Below, one piece after another: positions 16,678 to 27,000 of a stretch of DNA of 64,000 nucleotides. How positions within the stretch are numbered: the stretch's first letter is position 1; each line of letters opens with the position of its first letter. Position numbers and translations under genes: made by a program. The notes under the pieces were generated by a model. That model was not told where the DNA came from, searched no databases, and saw only the letters and a program-made list of their open reading frames with translations. The stretch spans positions 124,001 through 188,000 of the forward strand of contig NZ_NCSM01000002.1 in the NCBI RefSeq assembly GCF_002224125.1, read 5' to 3'. Origin of the DNA: Streptomyces sp. NBS 14/10. GTDB lineage: Bacteria > Actinomycetota > Actinomycetes > Streptomycetales > Streptomycetaceae.

Positions 16678-19600
16678 GCGCCCTCCCCGGGATCGATGGA
16701 TGCGGCAAGGTCCGCGGCGGTGGTGTCGGCCTCGAACACGAGGGCGTACAGCACGGTGCGGTACAGCGCCATCACCCGTGCGTCCCGCCGCTCGGCAGGG
16801 CTGCGGGCGTATGCGAGCTGTGCGCGGAAGGCGCGCGGGCTGTCGGCGACGGTCAGCTGCAGCCGCTGCCCGGCGGCCAGTACGTCGGGCCCGACGGCAC
16901 GCAGTTCCCTCGTGCCGAGCCGCAGCGGCTCGCCCTCGTCGCGTGCGTAGGTGAAGACGACCGGCAGGCTTCGGAAGGCCCCAAGCCCTTCGTCGGCGGC
17001 CGCGAGGTCGGCGTAGTTCACGGTGCGTACGCCGTCCACGTCGTCGAAGACCTCGCGTACGGCCTCCAGGGCGTGGCGCAGCGGCTCCGCGGCGCGCAGC
17101 CGGAACGGGAAGGGGACGACGTTGGCGAAGCTGCCGACCGTCGCGTCGAGGGAGGGGTGGATCCTGCCGTCCAGCGCCAGCGCCAGGCAGACCTCGTCCT
17201 CGTCCCGCGACCAGGCCAGGGCGGTGGCGAAGGCGGTGAGGTGCAGCAGGAAGGGGGTGACGCGGTGCTCCGCACACCGCTGGCGCAGCGTCTGCTGGAG
17301 CCGCTGCCCGGGGGCCCAGGACCGCTGCCCGGCGATCTCCCCGTCGGCCGCGGGACCGAGGGTGTCGGCCTCCCGCGGGGCCCCGGGCAGGAGCCGGCGC
17401 CACCGGCGCACGGTCTCCTCGGTGCGCTCGCTGCCGGCCAGTGACTGCCGCCAGGTGAGATGGCGCAGGAATCCGTCGTCCGTTTCGCGGGGGGCCGTGG
17501 GCGTGGCGTAGGCCTCGGCGAGGGAACGGCAGAGGGTGTTCAGGCTCCGCCCGTCCAGGGCGGCCAGATGGACGGTCAGCGCCAGCAGCGTGGAGCCTTC
17601 GGGCAGCTGCGCCGCCGCGACCCGGAACAGGGGTTCCCCGGCGGGATCGATGGGCCTGCGCTGACCTTGGTCGTACAGCCATGCCACGGCCTCGTGCGGT
17701 GTCATGCCCGCCGGTCTCCCGGGCGGTTCGAGCACGGCGAAGCCCTGCGTCCGGGCCTGCGACTCCCCGTCCGTATCGGCCGCCGCATCCGCCGCCGCAT
17801 ACGGTACGCGGAGGGCCGCGTGCCGGCCGAGGACGGCATCCACCGCCGTACTCAGCCGTGCCGGGTCCAGCCGTTGCCCGGTGTCGAACACGAAGGTCTT
17901 CTGCCGGTCGGCGGACGGGGAACCGTCGAGGAGCGCGCGGTGCCCCGCGGGGACGACGAGCGGGGCGGCGACGGCGGGCAGCTCTTCCTCGGCGTCCGTC
18001 GCGGGGCGGTGGCCGGCCACCAGGGCGGCGACCTCCGCGGCCGTGCCGCGCCGGTAGAGCTCCCGCACGGACAGCCGGATGCCGCATTCCTCCCGTACGC
18101 CGTGGATGACGCGGGTGGCGAGCAGGGAGTGGCCGCCGGCGTCGAAGAAGTCCTCGTCCGGGCCGAGCAGCGGGTTGTCCAGTACGCGGCGGAAGACGGC
18201 CAGGACACCGTGCAGGGCACCGTCCGCCTCGGCTGAGTCCCCGCCCCCGCCCGCGCCCGCGCCCGCGCCCGCGTCCGCGCCCGCTCCCGCTCCCGCTCCC
18301 GCACTCCGCGGTACCGGGCTGCCCGGCCGGGGCAGCCGGGACACCTCGACCTTCCCGTTGACATTGACCGGGAGGCTGTCGAGGACGGTGAACGACGACG
18401 GCACCATCGCCGCCGGCAGCTCATCCCTGAGCCGGTCGCGGGCCCGCTCGGCCACCCCGGCCCCGGAAGCGGCCACCACATAGGCGTCGATGCGCCGATC
18501 GCCCTCCGTGCCGCCGATGACCAGGGCGACGTCGCGGATCGCCGGGTCCTCGCGGATCACCGTCTCCACCTCGCCCAGCTCCACCCGGAAGCCGCGGATC
18601 TTGACCTGGTTGTCGCCACGGCCCAGGAACTCGATGTCGCCCGAGCGCAGCAGCCGGGCTCTGTCTCCGCTGCGGTACGCGCGTTCGCCGTGTGCCGTGC
18701 CGCCGTCCGGGCCAGGACCCGGGAAGCGTTCCGCGGTCAGCCGCGGCTGTCCCAGGTAGCCGGTGGCCACGCAGTCGCCGTGGATGACCAGTTCGCCGAC
18801 CGAGCCGCGGGGAGCGTCGCGGCCCTGCCCGTCCAGCACGGACAGTGTGACGTTCTGGATCGGGCGGCCGATCGGTGCGTGCCGTGGCCAGGTACGCGGC
18901 GGTCCGCTGAACCGGTAGGAGGTCACCACGTGTGTCTCGGCCGGCCCGTAGTTGTTGATCAGCCGGCATTCCCTCAGTGACTCGAAGAAGGAGATCACCG
19001 ACGCGCTCAGGCGCAGTTGTTCGCCGGTGGAGGCGATCTCCTTGAGCGAGGAAAAGGCCGCGGTGTCGTGCTCGAAGCGTGCGGCGAGCGCGTGCAGGAG
19101 GGACACCGGCAGGATGGCCTTCTCCACCCGGTGGTCCCGGATGAAACCGGCCAGCAAGTCGTGGTCGTGTTTGGTCTCTTCGTCGGCGATGTGGAGCGAG
19201 CCGCCCGAGCACAGCGCGGCGAACGCCTCGTGGAAGGAGGCGTCGAAACCGAAGGACGCGAGCTGCAGCCGGCGCAGCCCCGCGGTGTGGCCGGCGGTCT
19301 CCCAGTGGATGAGGTTCGCCAGCGCGCGGTGGGGGAAGTGGATGCCCTTCGGCCGGCCCGTGGTGCCGCTCGTGTAGGTCAGATAGGCACCCACCGACAG
19401 GTCCACCGCGTCGCCCGGGACGCTGTCCGCGCCGCCTCGCACCGCCGTGATGTCCGCCAGCTCCAGAGCCGTCGCGCGGGCGGCGAAGTCGGCGTCCTCC
19501 TTGCGCTCGGCGACGACGACGGCGGCGCCGCAGTCCTCGGCCATGGCCGCGAGTCTCCGCCGCGGGTGGGTCAGGTCGAAGGGCACCGGCGTGGCTCCCG

Positions 19601-22600
19601 CGCGCATCACGCCCACGAGAGCGCCGACCAGGGGCACTCCCCGTTCCATGGCGATGCCCACGTTTTGGCCGGGACGTACGCCGAGCCCGGCGAGCAGGTC
19701 GGCCACCCCCGCCGAGACACGGGCCAGTTCGCCGTACGTCAGGGAGGTCCGGCCGTCGGTGACCGCGAGGCGGCCGGGTTCCCTGGCCGCCCAGTCGGCG
19801 AAGACCGCGTGGACCGGGCGCGGCGGGACGGGGACCCGCGGGCCGGCCAGGGCCGCGGAGGTCCGGGCGGCGGTGGCGGGCGACTGGGAGGGGACGTCCC
19901 TCAGCGGTCGGTCCGCCGCGTCCACGACGGTGGCCAGGAGAAAGGCGAAGGTGTCCTGCCACCCCGCGACGGTCTCCCGTTCGAAGCGCTCGGTGTTGTA
20001 GAGGAAGCGTCCGGTAATGCTCCCGTCCCGGCCGAACCACCAGTCGAGGGAGAGCTCGTACGGGCTGGTGTGCCGCTCGAACGGCAGGGGGCGGCGCTCG
20101 AGCCCGGCCGGCGGCGCGGCACTGCCCGCGTCCAGGTTGAGCATGTTGAACAGCACCTGGAATATCGGGGTGGCGTTCAGGTCCTGGCCGCTGCCTCCCA
20201 GCCGGCGGGTGAGCACCTCGACGGGCAGATCCTGGTGGTCCAGGGCCGTGGTCACCCGCTCGGCGACCTGCCCCAGCAACGCGTGGAAGTCCAGGGCCTC
20301 CTCGGTCCGCACCCGGAGCGGGAGGGTGTTCACGAAGTTCCCGATGAGATCGCGGGTCTCGGGCCGGTGCCGTCCGGAGACCGGTGTCCCGACGACGAGA
20401 TCCGTCCGCCCGGTGACCCTGCCGAGCAGCAGGAAGAAGACGGCGAGTACGACGACGAAGGGCGTCACGCCGTGCCGCTCGGCCAGGGCGCGGACCCGGC
20501 CGGAGAGTCCCGCCGGAAGGGCGAAGTCGACGGTGCCGCCCCGGTAGCCGCGGACCGCACCGGGCGGCCGGTCACCCGGCAGCTGGAGCGGCTCGGGCAG
20601 CTCCGCCAGCTCGTCCAGCCAGAAGCGCAGCTGCCGGCCGGCGTCCGCGGAGGCCAGCCATGCGGCGACGGCACGCATATGGGCGGCCGGCAGACCTTCG
20701 ATGGCGGGCAGGGCGGCCTTGTCGCCACCGGTTCGCTCCGCGTAGCAGGCGTAGAGGTCACGCAGCAGGATGCCGGTGGAGTGGGCGTCCGCGCAGATGT
20801 GATGCACCGAGAGGGCGAGCACGTGCCGGCCGGGCCCGGTGGTGAAGACGCGCGCGGCGAAGGGAGCCCGGTCCAGCGGGAGCCCGCGGTCCAGCAGCCC
20901 GGCGATCGCGGACCGCAGCGACTCCTCGCCGTCGACGGCGAGGACAGGCAGCTCGACGGGCACCTCGGGCAGGATCTCCTGCGTCGTGCCGTCCGCGGTC
21001 GTGCGGAACACCGCGCGCAGGCTCTCGTGCCGGGCGACGACGTCGGCGAGCGCGGCACGCAGCGCCTCGATGTCCACCGGGCCGCGCAGGTCGGCGAGAA
21101 CCGGCACGTTGTACGCCTCGGCCGCGCCGTCGATCTCGCTGAGGAACAGGAACCTTTCCTGAAGCGGAGTCAGCGGGATCGGACCGCCTGCTCCGGTGCC
21201 CGCCGCCGGCGCCTCCTCGTCCTGCTCTCTGTGTGCCAGCCGGGCCAGGTGGGCCGGCGTCGGCTCCCGCAGGAACGTGCCGAACGGTACGTTCACCCGG
21301 AGCCGCGCGCGGGCCATGGCCACGACCCGGGTGGCGAGCAGGGAGTCACCGCCGAGTGTGAACAGGTCGTCGTCCTCCGCGACGTCGTCGACCCCCAGAC
21401 ACTGCGCGAAGATGTGCCGAGCCGACTGCCCGGCGGTTTCCGCACCGCCCGCCTCCACCGGCGCTTCCACCGCCAGGGGCCGCGGGCCACCGGAGTGTAC
21501 GGACTGCTCGACGGCGCCCTGCGGCGGCCGTGGTTCCAGCCAGTGCCGCTGCCGGTCGAAGGGGTACGCGGGGAGGTCCACGACGCGGCCGCCGGCGGCG
21601 TCGACGAGTCCCGAGCGGTCCTCCAGGAGTCCCAGCGCCCAGGCGCGGCCGAGGCGCCCGAGCAGCGAGGCGTCACCGCCTCGCGTGCCGGACGGACCGA
21701 CGACGTGGACCGCTCCCGCGAACACGTCCGGGACCGTGGCGGCAGGGAGCGCCGCGGCCGCGCCGAGGTGCACGAGCGCCGAGATCCGGGGCGGCAGGGT
21801 GCGCCGGCCCGGTGTGGCCGCGGCGTCGCCGAAGGCCAGGGCCGGGTCCGGCCGGCGGCCCGCCGGGCACAGTTCCGCTCCGTCCTCGTCGTACCAGGGG
21901 ATGGTCAGCGGACGGAGCGACACCCGGCGCAGGACGTGTTCGTCGGAAACGATGCCGTCGGCCGGAGGGGCGCCGTCGAGGGAGAAGTCCGCCATGGCGG
22001 CGGCGAGTTCGTCCTCCGTCAGCGCGCCGGCCAGCACAGCCGCGGCGGGGCGGGACGCCCGGGCGGCGACGACGGCCCGGGGGGCGGCTCCCCGGCGCTC
22101 CGCCCATACGGCGGCCTCGCCCAGGGATACGACGGTGGACGTCAGCAGTGCCGGGGCCCGGGCCGCCAGGGTGCGCAGCGCCTGCTGGACCGTCATGCCG
22201 TGCGCCGCGGCCCACGGCCCGACGAGCCGTTCGGCGGTCTTCCGGAACACCGGATGGCGATCGAGAAGTTCCTGGACCGACTCCTGGTCGGGCTCGGCAT
22301 GCGGCAGGACGAAGGCGACCCCGCCGCGCCCCGTGTCCGCGCCGTCCCCGTCGAGAGTGATGGGTTCCCGTCCGTCGACCCAGAGCAGTGCGCGCCGGAA
22401 GGGCAGTACGGCATGTCCACGGGCAAGGGTGTACGCCATGTCGCGCACGCCCTCGGGAGTCTGCGCCGAAAGCCGCTCCCGCAGGCCGGACTCCCATGCG
22501 TCCAGGGCCGTACGCGACGCGGCCGAGAAGGGCAGCAGCCGTACGTGACGGGACGCGCCGCCGGTGGCCGCCTCCGGCACCTCCGGCGCCTCCTCCACCA

Positions 22601-23957
22601 GCAGGTGCACATTCGTGCCGCCCACGCCGAACGAGCTCACCCCGGCGAGCAGCGGCCGCGGGCCGTCCCATCGCTGCAGCTTTCCGGTGACCCGGAACGG
22701 CGAGGTGTCGAAGTCGATATGCGGACTGGTCTCCTCGCACCACAGAGTCGGGGGCAGGGTGCGGTGGCGCAGCGCGAGGACCACCTTGATCAGGCCGGCG
22801 ATCCCCGAGGCCGAGTCCAGATGACCGATGTTGGACTTCACGGACCCGATCCCGCAGAAGCCGGTCGCACGGCTCGTACCGCTCGTACCGCTCGTACGGC
22901 TCGTCGTGCGGAAGGCCTCGGTGAGGGCGCTCACCTCGATGGGGTCGCCGAGGGCGGTGCCCGTGCCGTGCGCCTCCACGTAGGAGACCTGATCGGAGTC
23001 GATGCCCGCCAGTTCGAGCACCGAGGCGATCAGCTCGGCCTGTCCCCGGGCGCTGGGCGCGGTGTAACCGCTCTTCCGCGCCCCGTCGTTGTTGACACCG
23101 CCGGCTCGGATCACCGCGAGTACCCGGTCGCCGTCCGCGAGCGCGTCCTCCAGACGCCGCAGCACCACGACCCCGACACCGCTGGAGAACACCGTGCCCC
23201 GGGCGTCCGCTGAGAAGGGCCGGCAGCGGCCGTCGGGGGAGCCGATGCCGCCCTCCACATAGGAGTAGCCGAGGTCGGTCGGTTTGATGCCGGCGCCACC
23301 GGCCACGGCGGCGTCCGCCTCGTAGTCCAGCAGTGCGCGGCAGGCATGGTGCACCGCCGCGAGACTGGAGGAGCAGGCGCAGTCGACCGCCGCACTCGGG
23401 CCGGTCAGGCCCAGGCGGTAGGACACACCGGTCGCGGTGAAACCCCGGTCGTTGCCCATGAGGACGCGGTGCCAGCCCAGGGCCTCGACCACCTCGGGGT
23501 GGCTCATCACATGGCGCAGCAGATAGTCCGAGAGGTTCATGCCCAGGTACACGCCGACGCTGCCGTCGAACGTCCCCGGTTCGAGAGCGGCGTCCCGCAG
23601 GGCGTGGACCGTGGTCTCCAGCAGGAGGCGCTGCTGCGGGTCGGTCGCGGCCGCCTCGGCCGGAGTCATGCCGAAGTAGCCCGCGTCGAAGAGCGAGGGG
23701 TCCGTGAACCGCATACGGGTGGCGACGTACGACGGGTCGTCGCGCACCCGGTCCAGCAGTCCCGCGCGCCTCAACTCCTCGTCGGGAACGGTCTCCCGGG
23801 GCTCCACGCCGTCGCGCAGCAGCTCCCAGAACGCATCGGTGGAATCCGCCCCGGGGAAGCGGCAGGCCATACCGGTGATGGCGATCGCCGGGAGCTCGTC
23901 AGCGTGTTCGGCGGGTGCGTCGTGTTCGTCGTGTTCGTCGGGAAGATCGGCAGCCAA
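16674..23957 (-). CDS. PKS-NRPS megasynthase KS-AT(dead)-ACP-C-A-PCP-C*
   Basis: This 2427-residue protein holds the last two modules. The KS (about 25-455) has its Cys in DCACSSS, His in EAHGTGT and His in NIGHLD, all intact. The AT-like region (about 460-805) ends in the usual YPFDRQRHW, but GHSxGE is replaced by AARASRP near 630, so the nucleophile is missing. The ACP is near 870 (GGDSL). The C domain (about 925-1370) has HHICADA. The A domain (about 1385-1870) has TYTSGTTGRPKG and NYGPAETHVV. The PCP is near 1940 (GGHSL). A final C-like domain (about 1990-2420) has HLAALDG, with Leu in place of the catalytic second His. An Ala/Gly linker precedes the last PCP. There is no KR or TE. The start is TTG with GGAG 8 bases upstream, after an acidic His-rich leader. 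Confidence 0.93.
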   Translation of the reverse strand: MAADLPDEHDEHDAPAEHADELPAIAITGMACRFPGADSTDAFWELLRDGVEPRETVPDEELRRAGLLDRVRDDPSYVATRMRFTDPSLFDAGYFGMTPAEAAATDPQQRLLLETTVHALRDAALEPGTFDGSVGVYLGMNLSDYLLRHVMSHPEVVEALGWHRVLMGNDRGFTATGVSYRLGLTGPSAAVDCACSSSLAAVHHACRALLDYEADAAVAGGAGIKPTDLGYSYVEGGIGSPDGRCRPFSADARGTVFSSGVGVVVLRRLEDALADGDRVLAVIRAGGVNNDGARKSGYTAPSARGQAELIASVLELAGIDSDQVSYVEAHGTGTALGDPIEVSALTEAFRTTSRTSGTSGTSRATGFCGIGSVKSNIGHLDSASGIAGLIKVVLALRHRTLPPTLWCEETSPHIDFDTSPFRVTGKLQRWDGPRPLLAGVSSFGVGGTNVHLLVEEAPEVPEAATGGASRHVRLLPFSAASRTALDAWESGLRERLSAQTPEGVRDMAYTLARGHAVLPFRRALLWVDGREPITLDGDGADTGRGGVAFVLPHAEPDQESVQELLDRHPVFRKTAERLVGPWAAAHGMTVQQALRTLAARAPALLTSTVVSLGEAAVWAERRGAAPRAVVAARASRPAAAVLAGALTEDELAAAMADFSLDGAPPADGIVSDEHVLRRVSLRPLTIPWYDEDGAELCPAGRRPDPALAFGDAAATPGRRTLPPRISALVHLGAAAALPAATVPDVFAGAVHVVGPSGTRGGDASLLGRLGRAWALGLLEDRSGLVDAAGGRVVDLPAYPFDRQRHWLEPRPPQGAVEQSVHSGGPRPLAVEAPVEAGGAETAGQSARHIFAQCLGVDDVAEDDDLFTLGGDSLLATRVVAMARARLRVNVPFGTFLREPTPAHLARLAHREQDEEAPAAGTGAGGPIPLTPLQERFLFLSEIDGAAEAYNVPVLADLRGPVDIEALRAALADVVARHESLRAVFRTTADGTTQEILPEVPVELPVLAVDGEESLRSAIAGLLDRGLPLDRAPFAARVFTTGPGRHVLALSVHHICADAHSTGILLRDLYACYAERTGGDKAALPAIEGLPAAHMRAVAAWLASADAGRQLRFWLDELAELPEPLQLPGDRPPGAVRGYRGGTVDFALPAGLSGRVRALAERHGVTPFVVVLAVFFLLLGRVTGRTDLVVGTPVSGRHRPETRDLIGNFVNTLPLRVRTEEALDFHALLGQVAERVTTALDHQDLPVEVLTRRLGGSGQDLNATPIFQVLFNMLNLDAGSAAPPAGLERRPLPFERHTSPYELSLDWWFGRDGSITGRFLYNTERFERETVAGWQDTFAFLLATVVDAADRPLRDVPSQSPATAARTSAALAGPRVPVPPRPVHAVFADWAAREPGRLAVTDGRTSLTYGELARVSAGVADLLAGLGVRPGQNVGIAMERGVPLVGALVGVMRAGATPVPFDLTHPRRRLAAMAEDCGAAVVVAERKEDADFAARATALELADITAVRGGADSVPGDAVDLSVGAYLTYTSGTTGRPKGIHFPHRALANLIHWETAGHTAGLRRLQLASFGFDASFHEAFAALCSGGSLHIADEETKHDHDLLAGFIRDHRVEKAILPVSLLHALAARFEHDTAAFSSLKEIASTGEQLRLSASVISFFESLRECRLINNYGPAETHVVTSYRFSGPPRTWPRHAPIGRPIQNVTLSVLDGQGRDAPRGSVGELVIHGDCVATGYLGQPRLTAERFPGPGPDGGTAHGERAYRSGDRARLLRSGDIEFLGRGDNQVKIRGFRVELGEVETVIREDPAIRDVALVIGGTEGDRRIDAYVVAASGAGVAERARDRLRDELPAAMVPSSFTVLDSLPVNVNGKVEVSRLPRPGSPVPRSAGAGAGAGADAGAGAGAGGGGDSAEADGALHGVLAVFRRVLDNPLLGPDEDFFDAGGHSLLATRVIHGVREECGIRLSVRELYRRGTAAEVAALVAGHRPATDAEEELPAVAAPLVVPAGHRALLDGSPSADRQKTFVFDTGQRLDPARLSTAVDAVLGRHAALRVPYAAADAAADTDGESQARTQGFAVLEPPGRPAGMTPHEAVAWLYDQGQRRPIDPAGEPLFRVAAAQLPEGSTLLALTVHLAALDGRSLNTLCRSLAEAYATPTAPRETDDGFLRHLTWRQSLAGSERTEETVRRWRRLLPGAPREADTLGPAADGEIAGQRSWAPGQRLQQTLRQRCAEHRVTPFLLHLTAFATALAWSRDEDEVCLALALDGRIHPSLDATVGSFANVVPFPFRLRAAEPLRHALEAVREVFDDVDGVRTVNYADLAAADEGLGAFRSLPVVFTYARDEGEPLRLGTRELRAVGPDVLAAGQRLQLTVADSPRAFRAQLAYARSPAERRDARVMALYRTVLYALVFEADTTAADLAASIDPGEGA
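18239..18303 (-). repeat. Ala/Gly linker-coding microrepeat in the megasynthase
   Basis: Repeated GCGCCC/GCTCCC hexamers encode an alternating Ala-Gly linker of about 25 residues between the adenylation core and the following carrier domain. The reading frame is intact. Confidence 0.7.
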
Positions 23958-24094
23958 GGCTCACACTCCGGGACTTCTGCCGGCACGCACTCGCGGGAGC
24001 GGCGAGTCGGCGTACCGGGATGCGGCGAGGGACGCGTGGGGCAGCGGCGCGCGAAACGCCGAGTGCGCGGGTCGGGGGGTGCGCGGGACGGGGG

Positions 24095-27000
24095 TCAGTC
24101 GATGGCGGGCCGGACCGCGTCCGCCCGGAGCTGCTTCTTGCGGGAGACCTGTTGGCCACGCCGTTGCCGGGCCGCCCGGCGGGCGTCCGTGGCCGGCGCC
24201 CGACCGCGGCGCGGGTCCTCGGCCGGGGACGTCCCGCTGATATGGGCCGCGTACGCCCGGACACTGGGGTAGCGGAACAGGTCGACGATCCGCGCATCCT
24301 CGTGCACCCGGTCGCGTACCTCCGTGAGCAGCTGGGCGACGAGGATCGAGGTGCCCCCCGACTGGAAGAAGTCATCGGCCGGGCCGATGCCGTCGTCGCC
24401 GAGCACCGCTCGCCAGACCGCCAGCAGCCGGGCCTCCAGATCGTTCGCGGGCTCTTTGGCCGTCTGCTTCCGGGTGTCGACGCGGATGTGCGGCAAGGCG
24501 TTGCGGTCCGTTTTGCCGCTGCTGGTGGTGGGCAGGGCGGCACAGGGCGCGAAGGCCGCGGGCACCATCTGATCCGGGAGCAGATCGGCGAGCCCGGCCC
24601 GCAGATACGCCTCGTCGATCTCCGCGCCGGGCGCCGGCACATAGTGGGCGACCAGCAGGCCGCGCTCCCGCTCACGCTGGACCGTCACAGCGGATTCGGC
24701 TACTCCGGCGAGGGAGTTGAGCGCGTGCTCCACCTCTTCCAGCTCGATCCGGTAGCCGCCCACCTTGACCTGGTTGTCGACCCTGCCGACCAGCTCGATC
24801 TCACCGCTCGGCAGCCACCGGGCGATGTCCCCCGTGCGGTAGACGCGACCGTCGGCGGACAGGGCGGGAGCGGACAGGGCGGGAAGGGTGGGAAAGCGTT
24901 CGGCGGTGAGCCCGGGACTGCCGACGTAGCCGCGGGCCACACCGGCCCCCGCGAGGACCAGCTCGCCGAACATGCCGATCGGCACGGGTCCCAGCGTCGC
25001 GTCCACCACGTGGGCCGCGGTGTTCGCCAGCGGCCGGCCCACGAGGATGCGGTCGGGCTCCCGCGGGACCTCCCAGCAGGTCGACCACACGGTGGTCTCG
25101 GTCGGTCCGTACATGTTCAGCACGCGCGGGATGCCGAGGTCCTTGAGCTGCCGGGCCAGGGTGAGGTCGAGCGGTTCGCCGCCCACCATCAGCAGCCGCA
25201 GTCCGCCCAGGGCGCTTTCGGCGCCGGGCAGGCGGAGCACGCCGCGCAGCAGCGTGGGGGTCGCCTGCATGGCCGTCGCCCCCTCACGGCGGATGAGCTC
25301 CGGGATGGTCGCGGGCGCCTGAATCCCCTGCGGGTCACTCGTGGTGTGCCGCAGCGTCTCGGACGTCTCCGCGAGCACCACGGGAACACCGCGGGCCACC
25401 GTCCACAACAGCTCGACCACCGCGATGTCGAAGGTGACCTGAGTGACGGCGAGCCACACGGCCGGATCCGGAGGCGAAGCCACCGCGTCGAGGGCGGTGA
25501 AGAGGTTCAGCACATTCGCGTGCGAGACCTCGACGCCCTTGGGCCGTCCGGTGGAGCCGGAGGTGAAGATGACATAGGCGGTGTCGGCGGCGGCCGCACC
25601 CGGGGAGCCGGCCGTCCCCGGGTGCCCGAGCAGGTCCGCGGCCTCCAGCCGCACACCGGCGAACGACGGGCAGCTGCCCTCGTACACCTCCCCGGTCACG
25701 AGCGCGACGCAGCCGGCCGAGTCGAGCATGGACGTGGTGCGCCCGTCCGGAGCGGCCCCGTCCAGGGGCACGTACACCAGCCCCGCCCGGAGGATCCCCA
25801 GCAGTACGGCGATGAGCTCCGGCGACCTGGGCACCAGCACGCCCACCCGGCCGCCGGGCGCCAGCCCCGCGGAGCGCAGGCCGGCGGCGACGGACTCGGC
25901 CCTGCGCGCCAGTTCACCCCGGGACAGCACGGTCCCCCGGAACGTGACGGCCGCCTGCTCGGGATCCTCGCGCAGCCGGTCGAAGAGCTCGTCCTCCACG
26001 CGCCGCGCCGGCACCGGCCGGCTGGTGCCGGCGTTCCACTGCTCGATGAGCCGGGAGCTGTCGGGGTCGATCAGCGGCAGGTCCGCGAGCCGTGCGTCCG
26101 GGTCCTCACACATACGCTCCACAAGGCGGACGAAACAGTCCGCGAAGCGCTGCGCGTCGGCCTCGTCGAACAGCGTGTCGTTGTAGACCAGCAGCCCCTG
26201 CAGCCCACCGTCGTTCTCGCGCAGCTTGAACATCAGGTCGTACTGGGCCGAGTAGAAGGGAGTCGGAGCGGCCTCGGCGTGGACACCGGGCAAGGTGAAC
26301 TGCTCGCCCGGATAGGTCTGCAGGATGAAGATGGTCTGGAAGATCGGGGAGTGCGAGCTGCTGCGCTCGGGGGCCGTCGCCTGCACCACCTGGTCGAAAG
26401 GAAGGTCCTGGTGGGCGAAGGCGTCGAACGCGCTGCTCCGGGTCTGCGCCAGGTAGTCGCGGACGGTACTGCTCTCATCGACCCGGGTCCGCACGGTGAT
26501 GGTGTTGAAGAACAGCCCCAGGGTCCGCTCCAGCGCCGGATAGGGCCGGTTGGCCAGCGGGCTGCCGACGGCGATGTCGGACTGCCGCGTCATACGGGAC
26601 AGCAGCAGTGAGTACGCCGCCATGAAGGTGCTGTAGAGGGTGGTGCCGGTCTCCCCGCACAACCCCCGTACCTTGTCGAGGAGTTCGCGTCCGTACCGGA
26701 AGGTCAGCGCGGAGCCGCGATAGCTCTGCACCGCCTGGCGCTGCCGGGAGGGGACCAGGTCAAGCAGCGGTGGAAGCTCGGCGAGCCTGTCGCGCCAGTA
26801 CGCGCGCTGCCGCCGCGCCAGGTCGCTGCCGAGCCATTCGCGCTCCCAGACGGCGTAGTCCGCGTACTGCACGGAGAGCTCGGGTAACCGCGGGCTCCGC
26901 CCGGCGACGCGCGCCGCGTACAACTCGGACAGTTCCTTCTTGATCAGCCCGGTGGACCAGCCGTCCGAGATGACGTGGTGCTGTGTGACGACGAAGGTCC

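Noticed and set aside
19017..23213. 1398-residue rightward open frame opposite the megasynthase
   Set aside because: Low-complexity Arg/Gly/Val-rich composition with no domains, fully antisense to a gene with clear KS, C and A motifs. It is a GC-driven shadow.
23915..26611. 898-residue rightward open frame opposite the middle NRPS
   Set aside because: Same shadow behaviour; no recognisable domain and no ribosome-binding site.
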